Assembly (NCBI GenBank): GCA_003223645.1 | Contig: QHVT01000011.1 | Location: 124,001-188,000 of the forward strand | From: Acidobacteriota bacterium | Lineage (GTDB): Bacteria > Acidobacteriota > Thermoanaerobaculia > Gp7-AA8 | Direction of reading: 5' to 3' | Length of the DNA: 64,000 bases | In this document: positions 31,816 through 41,693 of the stretch, one piece after another | Position numbering within the stretch: position 1 is the stretch's first letter | How the letters are laid out: each line of letters opens with the position of its first letter | Translations under genes and position numbers: made by a program | The notes under the pieces: model-generated | What the model was told of the DNA's origin: nothing | The model's input: the letters and a program-made list of their open reading frames with translations, nothing else | Databases searched by the model: none

Positions 31816-34278
31816 TTAGTGCACGGTCTCGCCGGCGGCGGAAACGGCCAGTGCGGACTCGTGCGGCAAATAGTCGGCGGCCGGCTCTTCGAACGCGACG
31901 ACGACCAGCGTTTGGTCGTCTTCCGGCGGGCGGTTGCGCGTGAATTTGCGGATTGCAGTGAGTAGCGTTCGTTTGATCTCGTCCGCGGTCTGGCGTCCGC
32001 TGGAGAGAATCGTTTTCTCGAATCGCTCGAAGCCGAAGGGCTCGCCGTCATCGTCGACCGCTTCGATCAATCCGTCGCTGTAGAGAATGAGGCGATCGCC
32101 CGGGTCGAACGAGACGATGTGCTCGCGGAAGTCTTCGCGCCGCCGGATTCCGAGGGGGAAGCCCCACGACGACAGCGCTTCGAGTCCGCCCCGCGACGCG
32201 CGATAGACGTACGGATCGAGATGGCCGGCCGATGAGAAGCGCAGCGTCTGTGAGCGCGGATCGAGCAGGCCGAAGAAGAACGTCATCATCATCCGCTTAG
32301 GCGCGGTCTTCATCACGATGCCGTTGAGCACTTCGAGCACCGCGCGCGGCGCAGGATCGTTGTCGACCTGCACCAGCAGTGCGGACTTCGCCATCGCCAT
32401 CACGATCCCGCTGGTCAGGCCGTGTCCGGCGACGTCGCCGAAGGCGATGCCGATCTCGCCGGTCGGGAGTCGCAGGAAATCGAAATAGTCGCCGCCGATC
32501 TCCGTCGCCGCGCGATAGTGCGACGCGACGGTCGCGCCGATGAGGCTCGGTGCCTCGAGCGGCAACAGTGCGGCCTGAATGCGATTCGCCGCATCGATCT
32601 CCGCCTTCACGCGCTCGCGCTCGACGATGCGCTTCACGTGCGGCGCGAGGTCTTCGTACGTGTAGACGACTTCGCGCCGCGTCATCAGCGCGCCGATGGC
32701 GAATGCGCCGAGGAGCACGAACGGAATTGCGAGTGCGACCGCGATGTCCTGCGCGAGCTGTCCGCGCGCCACCGAAAGCAGCGGCGCGTTCAGCACGATC
32801 ATGCTTCCGCCAAAGAGCGCGATCGTTGACGTCAGGAGATCGAACTGCAGGAAGATCGCGATCGCCGCGGCCATGCCGCCGAATCCGAACGCGAATCGCA
32901 TCCAGATCGGATCGATCGGCACCGGAACGATCAACAGCAGCGTGCCGAAGAGAGTCGCCGCGACGATGCCGAGGCCGAGCGCGCGCCGCCGATGCGTCCA
33001 GGCGAGGAGAAACAGCACGCCGATGATCGACGCGCAGAGCGCGTTGCCGATGGAGGAGAGGATCGTGTAGAACGGACCGCCGTCGCGGAGGATCACATTC
33101 GTTCCGCCGCTGTCGGACGGCCATCCCAAGCCGGTGACGATCGCGATCGCGCCGATGCCCAGCGCCGCTGCCGCGATCGCGGGCGCCATCAGGAGTCCGC
33201 GCAGGAGCGAGCGTCCGACGGTCGCGTTGAGCGCGTCGCGCCGCAGGATCGCCTCGAATGCCGCGAGGCGCTCGCCCCACCGCTCGCGCGCGAAGCTCTC
33301 GCCGACCGCCCACGCGAAGAACATGATCGCGGCGATTGGGACGTCGCCGAAGACGAGTTTGAATCCGAGCAGCGCCCACGACGTTTGCGGCGCGGAGATG
33401 CCCATTCCCAATCCCTCGGATGCCGACGCGCGGACGAGCAGTCCGCCGGCAATCGCGAGTACGACCATCACGATGAAGAGTGCCGAGGCCGCGCCGACTC
33501 CGACTTCGCCGGCGTGGTATTTCCGCAGGAAGATCACGAGCAGCACGAGCAACAGAGTGCCGAGCAGGGTGAACACGATGAACGTGCCGACGACTTCACC
33601 GCCGTTGCCGCCGCTGAACTGGCTGCCGTCCGCGAACTCCTGCGCGAGCTGCCAGCCGGCGAGATGGTCGCCGGCGAAGTGCACGTACAGGTACGGCACG
33701 ACGTTCTTCAGCGGGAAACGCGACGGCACGCGATAGCGGTACATCCAATCGGTGCGTGCGCGTTGCACGGTGGGACGCGCGGACTCGAACTGCAGCGACG
33801 GCGCGCCGGGAAACACGCGCGAGCGTACGAACGCGTCCGCGCGCGGCCGCAGCTGCGCCTCGGTTGCATTCGCACCTTTCTCTTCCTGCGGCGGGAAGGC
33901 GATCTGCGCCGTGACGTCGCCGTTGCGCGCGTCGACCCACACGATTCCGCGCGGCGGAAATTTCGGTTTGATCTTGTCGTAGTACGTGATGCGGTAGTTG
34001 CTGAGACGCGCGCCAAGGACGGGATCGTTCCAGGCTTGCGCGCGCTGCGGATGACGTCGCAACTCCTCGTCGAAGATTCCGGGCGAGACCCAGATCAGCG
34101 TCGACCACGACTTGTCGAGATCGATGCCGACCTCGCGCGCGGCGCGATCGGCGATCTTCTGCGCCTCGGGGCGCGTGATGCGCGTCCCGATCGGCTGCCC
34201 GGGCCGGTACAGCGGCAGCACGAGCAGGACGACGATCACGCCTGCTGCCGCGATCAGCCAGGGAAGGAACCGTTTCAT
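31816..34278 (-). CDS. Multi-pass membrane PP2C (SpoIIE/RsbU-type) serine phosphatase
   Basis: The product is 820 aa from ATG 34278; TTG 34284 would add two residues. One N-terminal helix (FLPWLIAAAGVIVVLLVLPL) is followed by an extracytoplasmic region (about 30-205). About ten membrane helices cover residues 210-520, then a short linker coiled coil (RIVERERVKAEIDAANRIQA) and the SpoIIE domain (about 570-800): GGDYFDF, GDVAGHGLTSGIV, SSAGHLDPYVYR, LILYSDGLIEA, and DDQTLVVV. Such proteins dephosphorylate anti-sigma-antagonist proteins in response to signals. No RsbV/RsbW partner is adjacent. It is divergent from the MFS gene. Confidence 0.88.
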   Translation of the reverse strand: MKRFLPWLIAAAGVIVVLLVLPLYRPGQPIGTRITRPEAQKIADRAAREVGIDLDKSWSTLIWVSPGIFDEELRRHPQRAQAWNDPVLGARLSNYRITYYDKIKPKFPPRGIVWVDARNGDVTAQIAFPPQEEKGANATEAQLRPRADAFVRSRVFPGAPSLQFESARPTVQRARTDWMYRYRVPSRFPLKNVVPYLYVHFAGDHLAGWQLAQEFADGSQFSGGNGGEVVGTFIVFTLLGTLLLVLLVIFLRKYHAGEVGVGAASALFIVMVVLAIAGGLLVRASASEGLGMGISAPQTSWALLGFKLVFGDVPIAAIMFFAWAVGESFARERWGERLAAFEAILRRDALNATVGRSLLRGLLMAPAIAAAALGIGAIAIVTGLGWPSDSGGTNVILRDGGPFYTILSSIGNALCASIIGVLFLLAWTHRRRALGLGIVAATLFGTLLLIVPVPIDPIWMRFAFGFGGMAAAIAIFLQFDLLTSTIALFGGSMIVLNAPLLSVARGQLAQDIAVALAIPFVLLGAFAIGALMTRREVVYTYEDLAPHVKRIVERERVKAEIDAANRIQAALLPLEAPSLIGATVASHYRAATEIGGDYFDFLRLPTGEIGIAFGDVAGHGLTSGIVMAMAKSALLVQVDNDPAPRAVLEVLNGIVMKTAPKRMMMTFFFGLLDPRSQTLRFSSAGHLDPYVYRASRGGLEALSSWGFPLGIRRREDFREHIVSFDPGDRLILYSDGLIEAVDDDGEPFGFERFEKTILSSGRQTADEIKRTLLTAIRKFTRNRPPEDDQTLVVVAFEEPAADYLPHESALAVSAAGETVH

Positions 34279-34347
34279 GGACAAGTCATTCTACCCGTGC
34301 GGATATACGCTTCCGTCACGGCGCGGTTTCGTTACACTCCGTGACGC

Positions 34348-35577
34348 ATGACCGACCGCCGGGCGAATTACGCCCTCGCCGTCCTCACGTTCATCAATCT
34401 CTTCAATTACGTCGACCGCTGGGTCGTGGCGACGCTGCTCGAGCCGATCAAGCAGGAGCTCGGGCTGACCGACACGCAACTCGGCCTGATCGCGTCCGGC
34501 TTCATCGTCGTGTACGCGCTCACGTCTCCGATTTTCGGCACGCTCGGCGACAAGAAGAAACGTCCGCCTCTGATCGCGATCGGCGTCGGTGTGTGGAGTC
34601 TCGCGACCGGACTCGCGGGATTCGCGCGCGGGTTCGTCTCGCTCTTCATCGCGCGATCGACCGTCGGAGTCGGCGAGGCGGCGTACGGCACGATTGCGCC
34701 GGCGCTGTTGGCCGATCAGTTTCCCTACGAGAAGCGCGGACGGGTGATGTCGATTTTCTTCGCCGCGATTCCGATCGGCTCGGCGCTCGCGTATGTTTTC
34801 GGCGGACTCGCGGAGAAGCACTTCGGATGGCGCGCCGCGTTCTGGATGGTCGGATTTCCCGGCCTGGTGCTGTCGCTGCTGATTCTTTTCGTGATGGACC
34901 CTCCGCGCGGTCAAAACGATGCGCCTGCGACCGCTGAGGGCAGGGGTCGCCACAAGTCCGGCAACGCGTATCGCGATCTCTTCCGCAACGCGCCGTATCT
35001 GCTGATCGTGGCCGGCTATGCCGCGTACACGTTTGCTCTCGGCGGACTCGGATATTGGATGCCGGCGTTTCTGGAGCGCTCGCGCGGAATGCCGCGATCG
35101 GAAGCGACGATCACGTTCGGCACCATCGTCGTCGCGACCGGTTTCGTCGGCACGTTTCTCGGCGGCTGGCTCGGCGACCATTTCCTGCCGCGCACGAAGC
35201 AGGCGTATATCTGGGTGTCGGGCATCGCGACGCTGGCCGCCGCGCCGCTCACGTTCATCGCGCTGACGGCCCACGTGAAGTGGGTCTTCGTGACGACGAT
35301 CGTGCTCGCCGAAGTGCTCATCTTCATGTGCACCGGTCCGGTGAACTCGGCGATCGTGAACGCGGTCTCGCCGCTGGAGCGTGCGACGGCCCTCGGCTTG
35401 TCCGTGCTTCTCATGCACGCGTTCGGCGACATTCCCTCGCCGCCGCTGATCGGCGCGCTGTCCGACAGCAGCTCGCTCGAGCGCGCGTTCCTCGTCGTGC
35501 CGGTTGCGGTGCTCCTGTCCGGATTGATCTGGACGTACGCGGCGTGGCGCGGCGAGCGCACGCCGGACGCGGTATGA
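34348..35577 (+). CDS. MFS transporter, Spinster-like
   Basis: The product is 409 aa with 12 predicted membrane helices. The opening ALAVLTFINLFNYVDRWVVA and the loop-2 motif GTLGDKKKRPPLI fit the Spinster-type branch of the major facilitator superfamily. The IARSTVGVGEAAYGTIAPAL segment carries the motif-C-like glycines. The central cytoplasmic loop contains APATAEGRGRHKSG, part of which is translated from an arm of the GACCGCTGAGGGCAG repeat (34928-34955). The gene overlaps the downstream acyltransferase by ATGA, so the pair may transport and acylate a lipid such as a lysophospholipid (inference from family and coupling). Confidence 0.87.
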   Translation: MTDRRANYALAVLTFINLFNYVDRWVVATLLEPIKQELGLTDTQLGLIASGFIVVYALTSPIFGTLGDKKKRPPLIAIGVGVWSLATGLAGFARGFVSLFIARSTVGVGEAAYGTIAPALLADQFPYEKRGRVMSIFFAAIPIGSALAYVFGGLAEKHFGWRAAFWMVGFPGLVLSLLILFVMDPPRGQNDAPATAEGRGRHKSGNAYRDLFRNAPYLLIVAGYAAYTFALGGLGYWMPAFLERSRGMPRSEATITFGTIVVATGFVGTFLGGWLGDHFLPRTKQAYIWVSGIATLAAAPLTFIALTAHVKWVFVTTIVLAEVLIFMCTGPVNSAIVNAVSPLERATALGLSVLLMHAFGDIPSPPLIGALSDSSSLERAFLVVPVAVLLSGLIWTYAAWRGERTPDAV

Positions 35578-36827
35578 CGCGGCGCATCGTCACCGCGTTC
35601 CTGCGCTTCTGCCTGCGCATTTTCTACAAACACATCGAGCGCGTCGGACTCGAGCGAGTTCCGAACGCGCCGGTGATCTTCGCGATCAATCATCCGAACA
35701 GCCTCCTCGATCCGCTGTTCGTGCTCTCGTTCGCACCGCGGCGCATTTCCTTTCTCGGAAAGGCACCGCTGTTTCACTGGCCCGTCATCGGCTGGTTCGC
35801 GCGCGCGATCGATGCGATTCCCGTGTATCGCAAGCAGGACGAGACGCCGGGTACGAACCTGGAGACGTTCCGCCGTTCGCGCGAGATCCTGCGCGGCGGC
35901 GGCAGTATCGCGATTTTCCCCGAGGGGACGACACACAGCGATCCGCAACTGCGCGAATTGAAGACCGGCGCCGCGCGCATCGCACTCGGCGCGCGGCTCG
36001 AGGAGCTGTACGTCGTGCCGACCGGCATCTACTACACCGCGAAACACGTGTTCCGCAGCGAAGCGCTGGTCGTGTTCGGCGAAGCGATTCGCGTCCCGCC
36101 CGCGGATGAGGATGTTCGAGAGGAAGTCGAAGCGCTGACCGCGGCGATCGACGAGGGACTCGACGCCGTGACGCTGCAGGCGGACTCGCACGCGGCGCTC
36201 GATCTGATCGCGCGCGCGGAGGACATTTTCACGGCGGATGAAAAACAACCGCTCGCTGAAGAGTTGGAGCTGCGACGGCGATTCGTCGATGGATATCGCT
36301 ATCTTCGAACGAACGATCCTGTGCGTCTCGAGAAACTCGCGTCCGCGATCACGCAGCTCGCGGCGGAACTGCGCCGCGCGGGACTCGATCCGCACGAACT
36401 GAAGCCGCGGATCGAAGGCGCGCGCGTCATTCGGATCGTGATCCTGCTTCCGCTCGCGACGATCGGCACGATCATCAACTATCCGGCCTATCGCCTCGCC
36501 GGCTTCCTCGCGAAGCGGATCTCGCGAGGCGAAGACGAACTGATCGCGACGATCAAGGTCCTCTCGTCGTTCGCGCTCTTTCCGCTGACGTGGATCGCTC
36601 TGACGATCTACATCGGCTGGCGTTTCGGACTCGCGATCGCGATCGCTTCGCTCATCGCGATGCCGGTCCTTGCGTACAGTGCGCTGCGCGTGTCCGAGGA
36701 TCTCGATGACGTGATCGGAGACCTGCGCGGACTCTTCGCTTCGCGCGACGCGCTCGTGCGTCAGCGCGAGGCGATTCGCGCGGAGATTTTTGCGATCGCG
36801 GCGGAGCTGCCTGCCGCGCCGTCATGA
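35574..36827 (+). CDS. PlsC-type 1-acylglycerol-3-phosphate / lysophospholipid acyltransferase
   Basis: The product is 417 aa. The acyltransferase box NHPNSLLDPLF (an H-x4-D form) at about 41, the glycerophosphate site FPEGTTHSDPQL at about 121, and the block VVPTGIYY at about 150 define the PlsC domain. Residues about 180-290 are helical. Residues about 300-370 carry two to three membrane helices (VIRIVILLPLATIGTII, LTWIALTIYIGWRF), which is longer than classical PlsC of about 245 aa. It acylates a lysophospholipid at the inner membrane. Coupled to the MFS gene by a 4-nt overlap. No regulator is adjacent. Confidence 0.88.
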   Translation: MTRRIVTAFLRFCLRIFYKHIERVGLERVPNAPVIFAINHPNSLLDPLFVLSFAPRRISFLGKAPLFHWPVIGWFARAIDAIPVYRKQDETPGTNLETFRRSREILRGGGSIAIFPEGTTHSDPQLRELKTGAARIALGARLEELYVVPTGIYYTAKHVFRSEALVVFGEAIRVPPADEDVREEVEALTAAIDEGLDAVTLQADSHAALDLIARAEDIFTADEKQPLAEELELRRRFVDGYRYLRTNDPVRLEKLASAITQLAAELRRAGLDPHELKPRIEGARVIRIVILLPLATIGTIINYPAYRLAGFLAKRISRGEDELIATIKVLSSFALFPLTWIALTIYIGWRFGLAIAIASLIAMPVLAYSALRVSEDLDDVIGDLRGLFASRDALVRQREAIRAEIFAIAAELPAAPS

Positions 36828-36831
36828 TTGT

Positions 36832-36926
36832 GGCGACCGCTGCCCTCAGCGGTCGCGGCGGCGCGAAGCGCCGCTGGCGCCGCCATCGGCGGCGCTGTGA
36901 CCGCTGAGGGCAGCGGTCACCACAAA
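36832..36926. repeat. GTGGCGACCGCTGCCCTCAGCGG palindrome, second copy
   Basis: This is the same element as 13645-13740 in opposite orientation, including the inner GGCGCGAAGCGCCGCTGGCG block. It fills the gap between two convergent genes. Confidence 0.85.
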
Positions 36927-36932
36927 CTCTTG

Positions 36933-38441
36933 TCAGTCCGGTACCGCGGCCTTGATGAACGCGCTCACGTCGTCGTGCAGCTTTTCGCGTGAGCTCTTCT
37001 CGATGTACATCATGTGGCCGGCGGGGTAGAAGCCCATCGTCACGTGGCCGCGCAGCGACGGGTCGAGTTGCATGCGCGAGAAGGTGTAGCGCGTCGCGGC
37101 GAACGGGGTCGCGAGATCGTAGTAGCCGTTGGCGACGAAGACGCGCAGATATTGGTTCTGCGTCATCGCGTCGCGCAGCGTTTCGGCGACGTCGAGGTAG
37201 CGGTTCTGCTGGCGGTCGAAGCTCCACGGCCGCACTTTGTCGGTGAGGATCTCGTACGGCAGATCGCTCTCGAATTTCAGCACGCGGCGCGCGTAGTCGT
37301 TGAACGTGGCGGTGTACTCGCCGAAGATCGCGGCGTACGACGGATCGAAGTCCGGTTCTTCGCCGGCGGCGTCGCGGTTGACGCCGATGAAGCGCGCGTC
37401 GAGGCGTCCGACGGTGCGGCGTTGGTCGCGCATCAGTTCTTTGTCGAAGCGATCGATGTCGATGCGGAGGTTCGTCTGTTCGAGATACTTCGGCGCGAGT
37501 CCGCTGAAGCGCGCGAGCTTCGCGATCACCGACTGCTTTTCGGCGTCGGTGAGATTGTCGCCTTTCATCAGTGCCGCCGTGTATTCGCCGAGGGCGAACT
37601 GTTCGGCTTGCGCGGCGACTTCGGAGACGGGGAGCGCCTGCAGATCGGCGGAAAGGCGCTTGTGATACCACGCCGTCGCGCTGTACGTCGGCAGGAAGAC
37701 GATGTACGGAAGATCGTTGCCGGTGTCGAATCGCGCGGTGCCGAAGTTGAGGATCGACGAGATCAGCACGATTCCGTTGAGATAGAAGCCCTGATCGTGC
37801 AGCCAGCCGGAGAGGCCGGCCGCGCGCGTCGTGCCGTAGCTCTCGCCTGCGAGAAACTTCGGCGAGCTCCAGCGCGCATAGCGCGTGGTGATGAGGCGGA
37901 TTACGCTGCCCACCGACTCGATGTCCGCTTCGAAGCCGTGGAACTTCTTCGCGTCGTTGAACGGAATGGCGCGGCTGAATCCCGTCGTCACGGGATCGAT
38001 GAACACGAGATCGCTGACATCGAGCAGCGTCGCCTCGTTGTCGACGAGCTTGTACGGCGGCGCGGCGGCGTGTCCTTCATCGTCCGCGTACGCCACGCGC
38101 TTCGGACCGAACGCGCCCATGTGCAGCCACACCGACGACGAGCCCGGCCCGCCGTTGAACGTGAACGTGATCGGCCGCTTCGCCGGATCGGCGCCGTCCT
38201 TCGAGTAATAGACGAAGAAGAAGCTCGCGCGCGGATCGCCGTCGTCGGTTTTCAGCACGATCGTACCGGCGCGCGCGGTGTAGTTGATGCCGCGCACGGT
38301 GCCGGTGCTGGTGACGATCTGGTCCTTCGGCGGCTCTTTGTCCTTGTCCGATTTCTTCTCGCTCTTCTCCTGCCCAAACGCGGCGGTGGCGAACACGAAA
38401 AGCAGCAGACAGAACAGTCTCTTCGTCCAATCTTTTGCCAT
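36933..38441 (-). CDS. Secreted S10-family serine carboxypeptidase-like protein
   Basis: The product is 502 aa with a signal peptide (KRLFCLLLFVFATAAFGQ) followed by a Lys/Glu-rich linker. The catalytic pattern of S10 is complete: the oxyanion motif FNGGPGSSSVWLH, the nucleophile in GESYGTTR (about Ser197), the acid in ANGYYDLATPF (about Asp445) and the His in YPAGHMMY (about His475). It should release C-terminal residues from peptides in the periplasm or outside. Bacterial S10 enzymes of this size are common in Acidobacteriota. It is divergent from the M1 peptidase gene, with 73 nt between starts. Confidence 0.9.
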   Translation of the reverse strand: MAKDWTKRLFCLLLFVFATAAFGQEKSEKKSDKDKEPPKDQIVTSTGTVRGINYTARAGTIVLKTDDGDPRASFFFVYYSKDGADPAKRPITFTFNGGPGSSSVWLHMGAFGPKRVAYADDEGHAAAPPYKLVDNEATLLDVSDLVFIDPVTTGFSRAIPFNDAKKFHGFEADIESVGSVIRLITTRYARWSSPKFLAGESYGTTRAAGLSGWLHDQGFYLNGIVLISSILNFGTARFDTGNDLPYIVFLPTYSATAWYHKRLSADLQALPVSEVAAQAEQFALGEYTAALMKGDNLTDAEKQSVIAKLARFSGLAPKYLEQTNLRIDIDRFDKELMRDQRRTVGRLDARFIGVNRDAAGEEPDFDPSYAAIFGEYTATFNDYARRVLKFESDLPYEILTDKVRPWSFDRQQNRYLDVAETLRDAMTQNQYLRVFVANGYYDLATPFAATRYTFSRMQLDPSLRGHVTMGFYPAGHMMYIEKSSREKLHDDVSAFIKAAVPD

Positions 38442-38514
38442 AGGCGCCAGACGCTAACACAAGACTCGATCTGCTATCCTTCGCGCCTAACAATCACCAG
38501 GAAGGACTGCCCTC

Positions 38515-40884
38515 ATGAACCGAGTCGTACGCTCGTTGTTTGTCTTTTTGTTTCTGTTCTCCGCTCTTTCGTCGTTCGCCGCGACCGATCCGGTCTACAC
38601 CGCGCTGCGCGCTGCGCGTCCCGGCGCGAAGAGCCTCACGCTGAACAATTTCACGTTCGACCGCGACGTGTTTCACGTCACGCTGAACGGCACGCTCGTT
38701 CCGCTGCAGCAGGTCGAAGGGAAAACTCCCGGCGCGGTCTTCATCGGCACCGGCTCGTATGAGCTGAAGCCCGCGACCGCCGCGGAGCGCAAGCAGCTCT
38801 CGCTCTATGCAGGCGACGACAAGCTGACGACGCTCAGCGACACGTTCGACTCCGCGATCTTCCTCGGCACCTCGCTCATCGCCGCCGCGGAAAAATCAGG
38901 CGCGCCTGCCGGCGCCGCCGCTGCCGGCGCGAACGACAAGTGGGACGACTATCTGAAGAAACAGAAGAAGACGTTCCGCGACAACATGCAGCTGCGCGTG
39001 CTGCAGGAGATTCTGAACGCCGAAGCCGAGCCGCTGTTTTTCGCCTGGGTGAACGGCAAGAAATATCCGCCCGCGATTCTGAAAGTCGACCCGCGCGACA
39101 AAGAGCCGGCGACGATGCTCGTGTGGCACGACCAGAAGGGCGGTCTCTGGTACTCGAGCGGACTCAAGACCGCGGCGCCGATGCGCAAGCCGCTCGTGGA
39201 TCCCGACAACTACGTGATCGACTCGACGATCAAGGGCGCGGAGATCTCCGCGACGTCGACCATCACCTTCACTGCCATCGCGCCCGTGCGCGTGCTGCCG
39301 CTGAATCTCTTCGGCAATCTGCGGGTCTCCGATGCGTCATGGTCGCCGGCCGGCGACGCGCCGTCGTGGGAGCCGGTCGCGTACATCCAGGAGGACAAGG
39401 ACGAAGACTACGACGCGGCCGTCGTGTTCCCGAAGCCGCTCGAAGCGGGCAAGCAGTACTTGTTGAAGATGACGTACGCCGGCAAGGAAGTGCTCACGAA
39501 CGCCGGCGACGGCAACTACTCGGTCGGCGCGCGTCTGAGCTGGTATCCGAACGTCGCGGTCTTCGACGACCTCGCGAATTACGAGCTGCACTTCCGCGTG
39601 CCGCAGAAGATGCAGGTCGTCGCGATCGGAAATCAGGTCGAGGACAAGGTCGAAGGCGATCAGCGCGTGTCGGTGTGGAAGTCGGAGACGCCGGTGCGCG
39701 TGGCCGGATTCAACTACGGCAAGTTCAAGAAGCTGACCCAGGTCGACAAGGACAGCGGGATGTCGATCGAGGTGTACACGAATCCGGGCACGCCCGACGT
39801 CGTCCGGCTGATCAATCAATACCTCGAGGCGAATTCCGAAGAGGAAGGCGGCCCGAGCTTCATCAACGTCGACACGAGCCGGCTCTCACAATCCGCGCTC
39901 GCCGACGGCATCAACACCGCGCGCACCGGCAATCACTATTTCGGCCCGCTTGCGCACAAGCACGTCTCCATCACGCAGCAGTCGGAGTGGAACTTCGGGC
40001 AGTCGTGGCCGTCGCTGATTTACATCCCGTATCTCGCCTTCCTCACCGGCACGCAGCGCATGACCCTCGGCCTCACCGGCGCGAAGGACTTCGTCGACAA
40101 CGTCGGCGCGCACGAGTTCGGACATCAATGGTGGGGACATCAGATCGGCTTCGCGACGTATCGCGATCAGTGGCTGTCCGAGGGCTTCGCCGAATTCACG
40201 GCGTCCCTCGTGGCGCAGCAGACCGGCGGATGGGGGAGCTACAACAAGTTCTGGGAGAACGCGCGCAAGGCGATCCTCAACAAGGGCCGCGGCGCGACGA
40301 TGAGCAACGATCAGGCGGGACCGATCACGCAGGGGTTCCGTCTCGCGACGTGGCAGACGCCGGAGGCGTACGACGCGATCGTGTACTCGAAAGGCGCGTA
40401 CGTGCTGCACATGCTGCGCATGGCGATGTGGGAACCGAAAAACGCGGACGCCGCGTTCGTGGAGATGATGAAGGACTTCGCCGCGACGTACGCCGGCAAG
40501 AATCCGACGACCGCCGATTTTCAACGCATGGCTGAAAAGCACGCCACGAAGAGCCTGCAGCTGACGGCCGACGGAAAGCTCGACTGGTTCTTCGGCCAGT
40601 GGGTGTACGGCACGGCGATTCCGAAGTACGAATCGAAGATCGACTTTCAGGACGCCGGCGGCGGCAAGTACAAATTGACCGGCAGCGTCACGCAGTCCGG
40701 CGTGCCCGACAACTTCGCGACGATCGTTCCGATCTACGTCTACTTCGACAAGACCAACTACGTGCGGCTCGGCACGAGCGTCATCGTCGGCAATTCGACG
40801 AAGGCGATTGAAGGGGAGATTCCTCTGCCGAAGAAGCCGGTGAAGTTCGCGATCAACGTGAACCACGACGTCCTCGCGCGTTAG
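38515..40884 (+). CDS. Secreted M1-family (gluzincin) metallopeptidase
   Basis: The product is 789 aa with a signal peptide (MNRVVRSLFVFLFLFSALSSFA). The N-terminal 430 residues are mostly beta and unlike standard aminopeptidase N. The catalytic domain follows with HEFGHQWWGH (zinc ligands and Glu, about 537) and, 18 residues on, the third ligand in LSEGFAEFTASL. The exopeptidase GAMEN motif is not obvious, so specificity may differ from classical aminopeptidases. A C-terminal beta domain (GGGKYKLTGSVTQSGVPDNF) ends the protein. It probably works in extracellular peptide degradation together with the divergent S10 enzyme. Confidence 0.88.
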   Translation: MNRVVRSLFVFLFLFSALSSFAATDPVYTALRAARPGAKSLTLNNFTFDRDVFHVTLNGTLVPLQQVEGKTPGAVFIGTGSYELKPATAAERKQLSLYAGDDKLTTLSDTFDSAIFLGTSLIAAAEKSGAPAGAAAAGANDKWDDYLKKQKKTFRDNMQLRVLQEILNAEAEPLFFAWVNGKKYPPAILKVDPRDKEPATMLVWHDQKGGLWYSSGLKTAAPMRKPLVDPDNYVIDSTIKGAEISATSTITFTAIAPVRVLPLNLFGNLRVSDASWSPAGDAPSWEPVAYIQEDKDEDYDAAVVFPKPLEAGKQYLLKMTYAGKEVLTNAGDGNYSVGARLSWYPNVAVFDDLANYELHFRVPQKMQVVAIGNQVEDKVEGDQRVSVWKSETPVRVAGFNYGKFKKLTQVDKDSGMSIEVYTNPGTPDVVRLINQYLEANSEEEGGPSFINVDTSRLSQSALADGINTARTGNHYFGPLAHKHVSITQQSEWNFGQSWPSLIYIPYLAFLTGTQRMTLGLTGAKDFVDNVGAHEFGHQWWGHQIGFATYRDQWLSEGFAEFTASLVAQQTGGWGSYNKFWENARKAILNKGRGATMSNDQAGPITQGFRLATWQTPEAYDAIVYSKGAYVLHMLRMAMWEPKNADAAFVEMMKDFAATYAGKNPTTADFQRMAEKHATKSLQLTADGKLDWFFGQWVYGTAIPKYESKIDFQDAGGGKYKLTGSVTQSGVPDNFATIVPIYVYFDKTNYVRLGTSVIVGNSTKAIEGEIPLPKKPVKFAINVNHDVLAR

Positions 40885-41018
40885 CCGGCACGGCCGGCGG
40901 CGTGGATTGCTCCGCCTCGCGGCATGCTTGTCGTCACGTCACGACCTGCGGCTTCGGGCGGCGCAACGCGCCTGAGATCGTCGTTTCTGCCGCACGTGCT
41001 GCGCGATACACTTTTGAT

Positions 41019-41684
41019 GTGACGTATCGCGAGATCGCACCCACGGCCGCGCTGCGGCCGTGGGTCGAATGCTTCTGGACGCGCAGTGGAGGACAGGCAA
41101 TCCTGCCTGTCCGCGTCCTTCCCGACGGCTGCGCCGATCTCGTGTTCGATCTCACAGCCGGCGACGGGATGGCGGTCGGCACGATGACGAAGCCGCTCGT
41201 GCTTCCGCCGCATGCGTCGCGCGATTTCTTCGGCGTCCGCTTCCGACCCGGACGCGCGGCCGCGTTTCTGCGCATCCCGCTCGCCGAGATCACCGACGCG
41301 CGCGTGCCGCTGCGCGACATCTGGAGATCATGGAGCGGCGAGCTGTCGCTCGACGCGCTCGAGCTTGAATTGATCCGCCGCCTGCGTCCCGATCGCGACG
41401 CGCGCGTCGATGCCGCGATCGTGCGCATCGCAACAGGAACAGGCCGGATCGAGAACATCGCGCGCGACATCGGCATCTCGCGCCAACACCTCGCGCGCCA
41501 GTTCCTGCATCACGTCGGCGTCTCGCCGAAGACGTTCGCGCGCGTGATGCGCTTCCGCCGCGTGCTCGCCGACCGTCGCGGCGACTGGTCGGACGTGGCG
41601 GCGCGCCACGGCTACTACGATCAGTCGCACCTCATCGCCGACTTTCGCGAGCTCGCCGGCACCACGCCGAACGCGTTCCGTTAA
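41019..41684 (+). CDS. AraC-family regulator with DUF6597-like N-terminus
   Basis: The product is 221 aa from GTG 41019; longer in-frame starts exist as far as 40902 but give an unlikely N-terminus. The opening YREIAPTAALRPWVECFWTR and the later FFGVRFRPGRAAAFL match the sensor domain placed before AraC HTHs in this family. The HTH pair is at the end: IENIARDIGISRQHLARQFL and WSDVAARHGYYDQSHLIADF with FRELAG. A GGACAGGCAATCCTGCCTGTCC palindrome is translated in-frame as GGQAILPVRV between the first two sensor strands. Regulated genes are unknown; the VOC gene lies downstream on the same strand. Confidence 0.82.
   Translation: MTYREIAPTAALRPWVECFWTRSGGQAILPVRVLPDGCADLVFDLTAGDGMAVGTMTKPLVLPPHASRDFFGVRFRPGRAAAFLRIPLAEITDARVPLRDIWRSWSGELSLDALELELIRRLRPDRDARVDAAIVRIATGTGRIENIARDIGISRQHLARQFLHHVGVSPKTFARVMRFRRVLADRRGDWSDVAARHGYYDQSHLIADFRELAGTTPNAFR
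41088..41112. repeat. GGACAGGCAATCCTGCCTGTCC palindrome inside the AraC gene
   Basis: This is the same family as 17519-17540 and 25224-25289. The frame remains open across it. Confidence 0.8.
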
Positions 41685-41693
41685 GCGTGCAGC

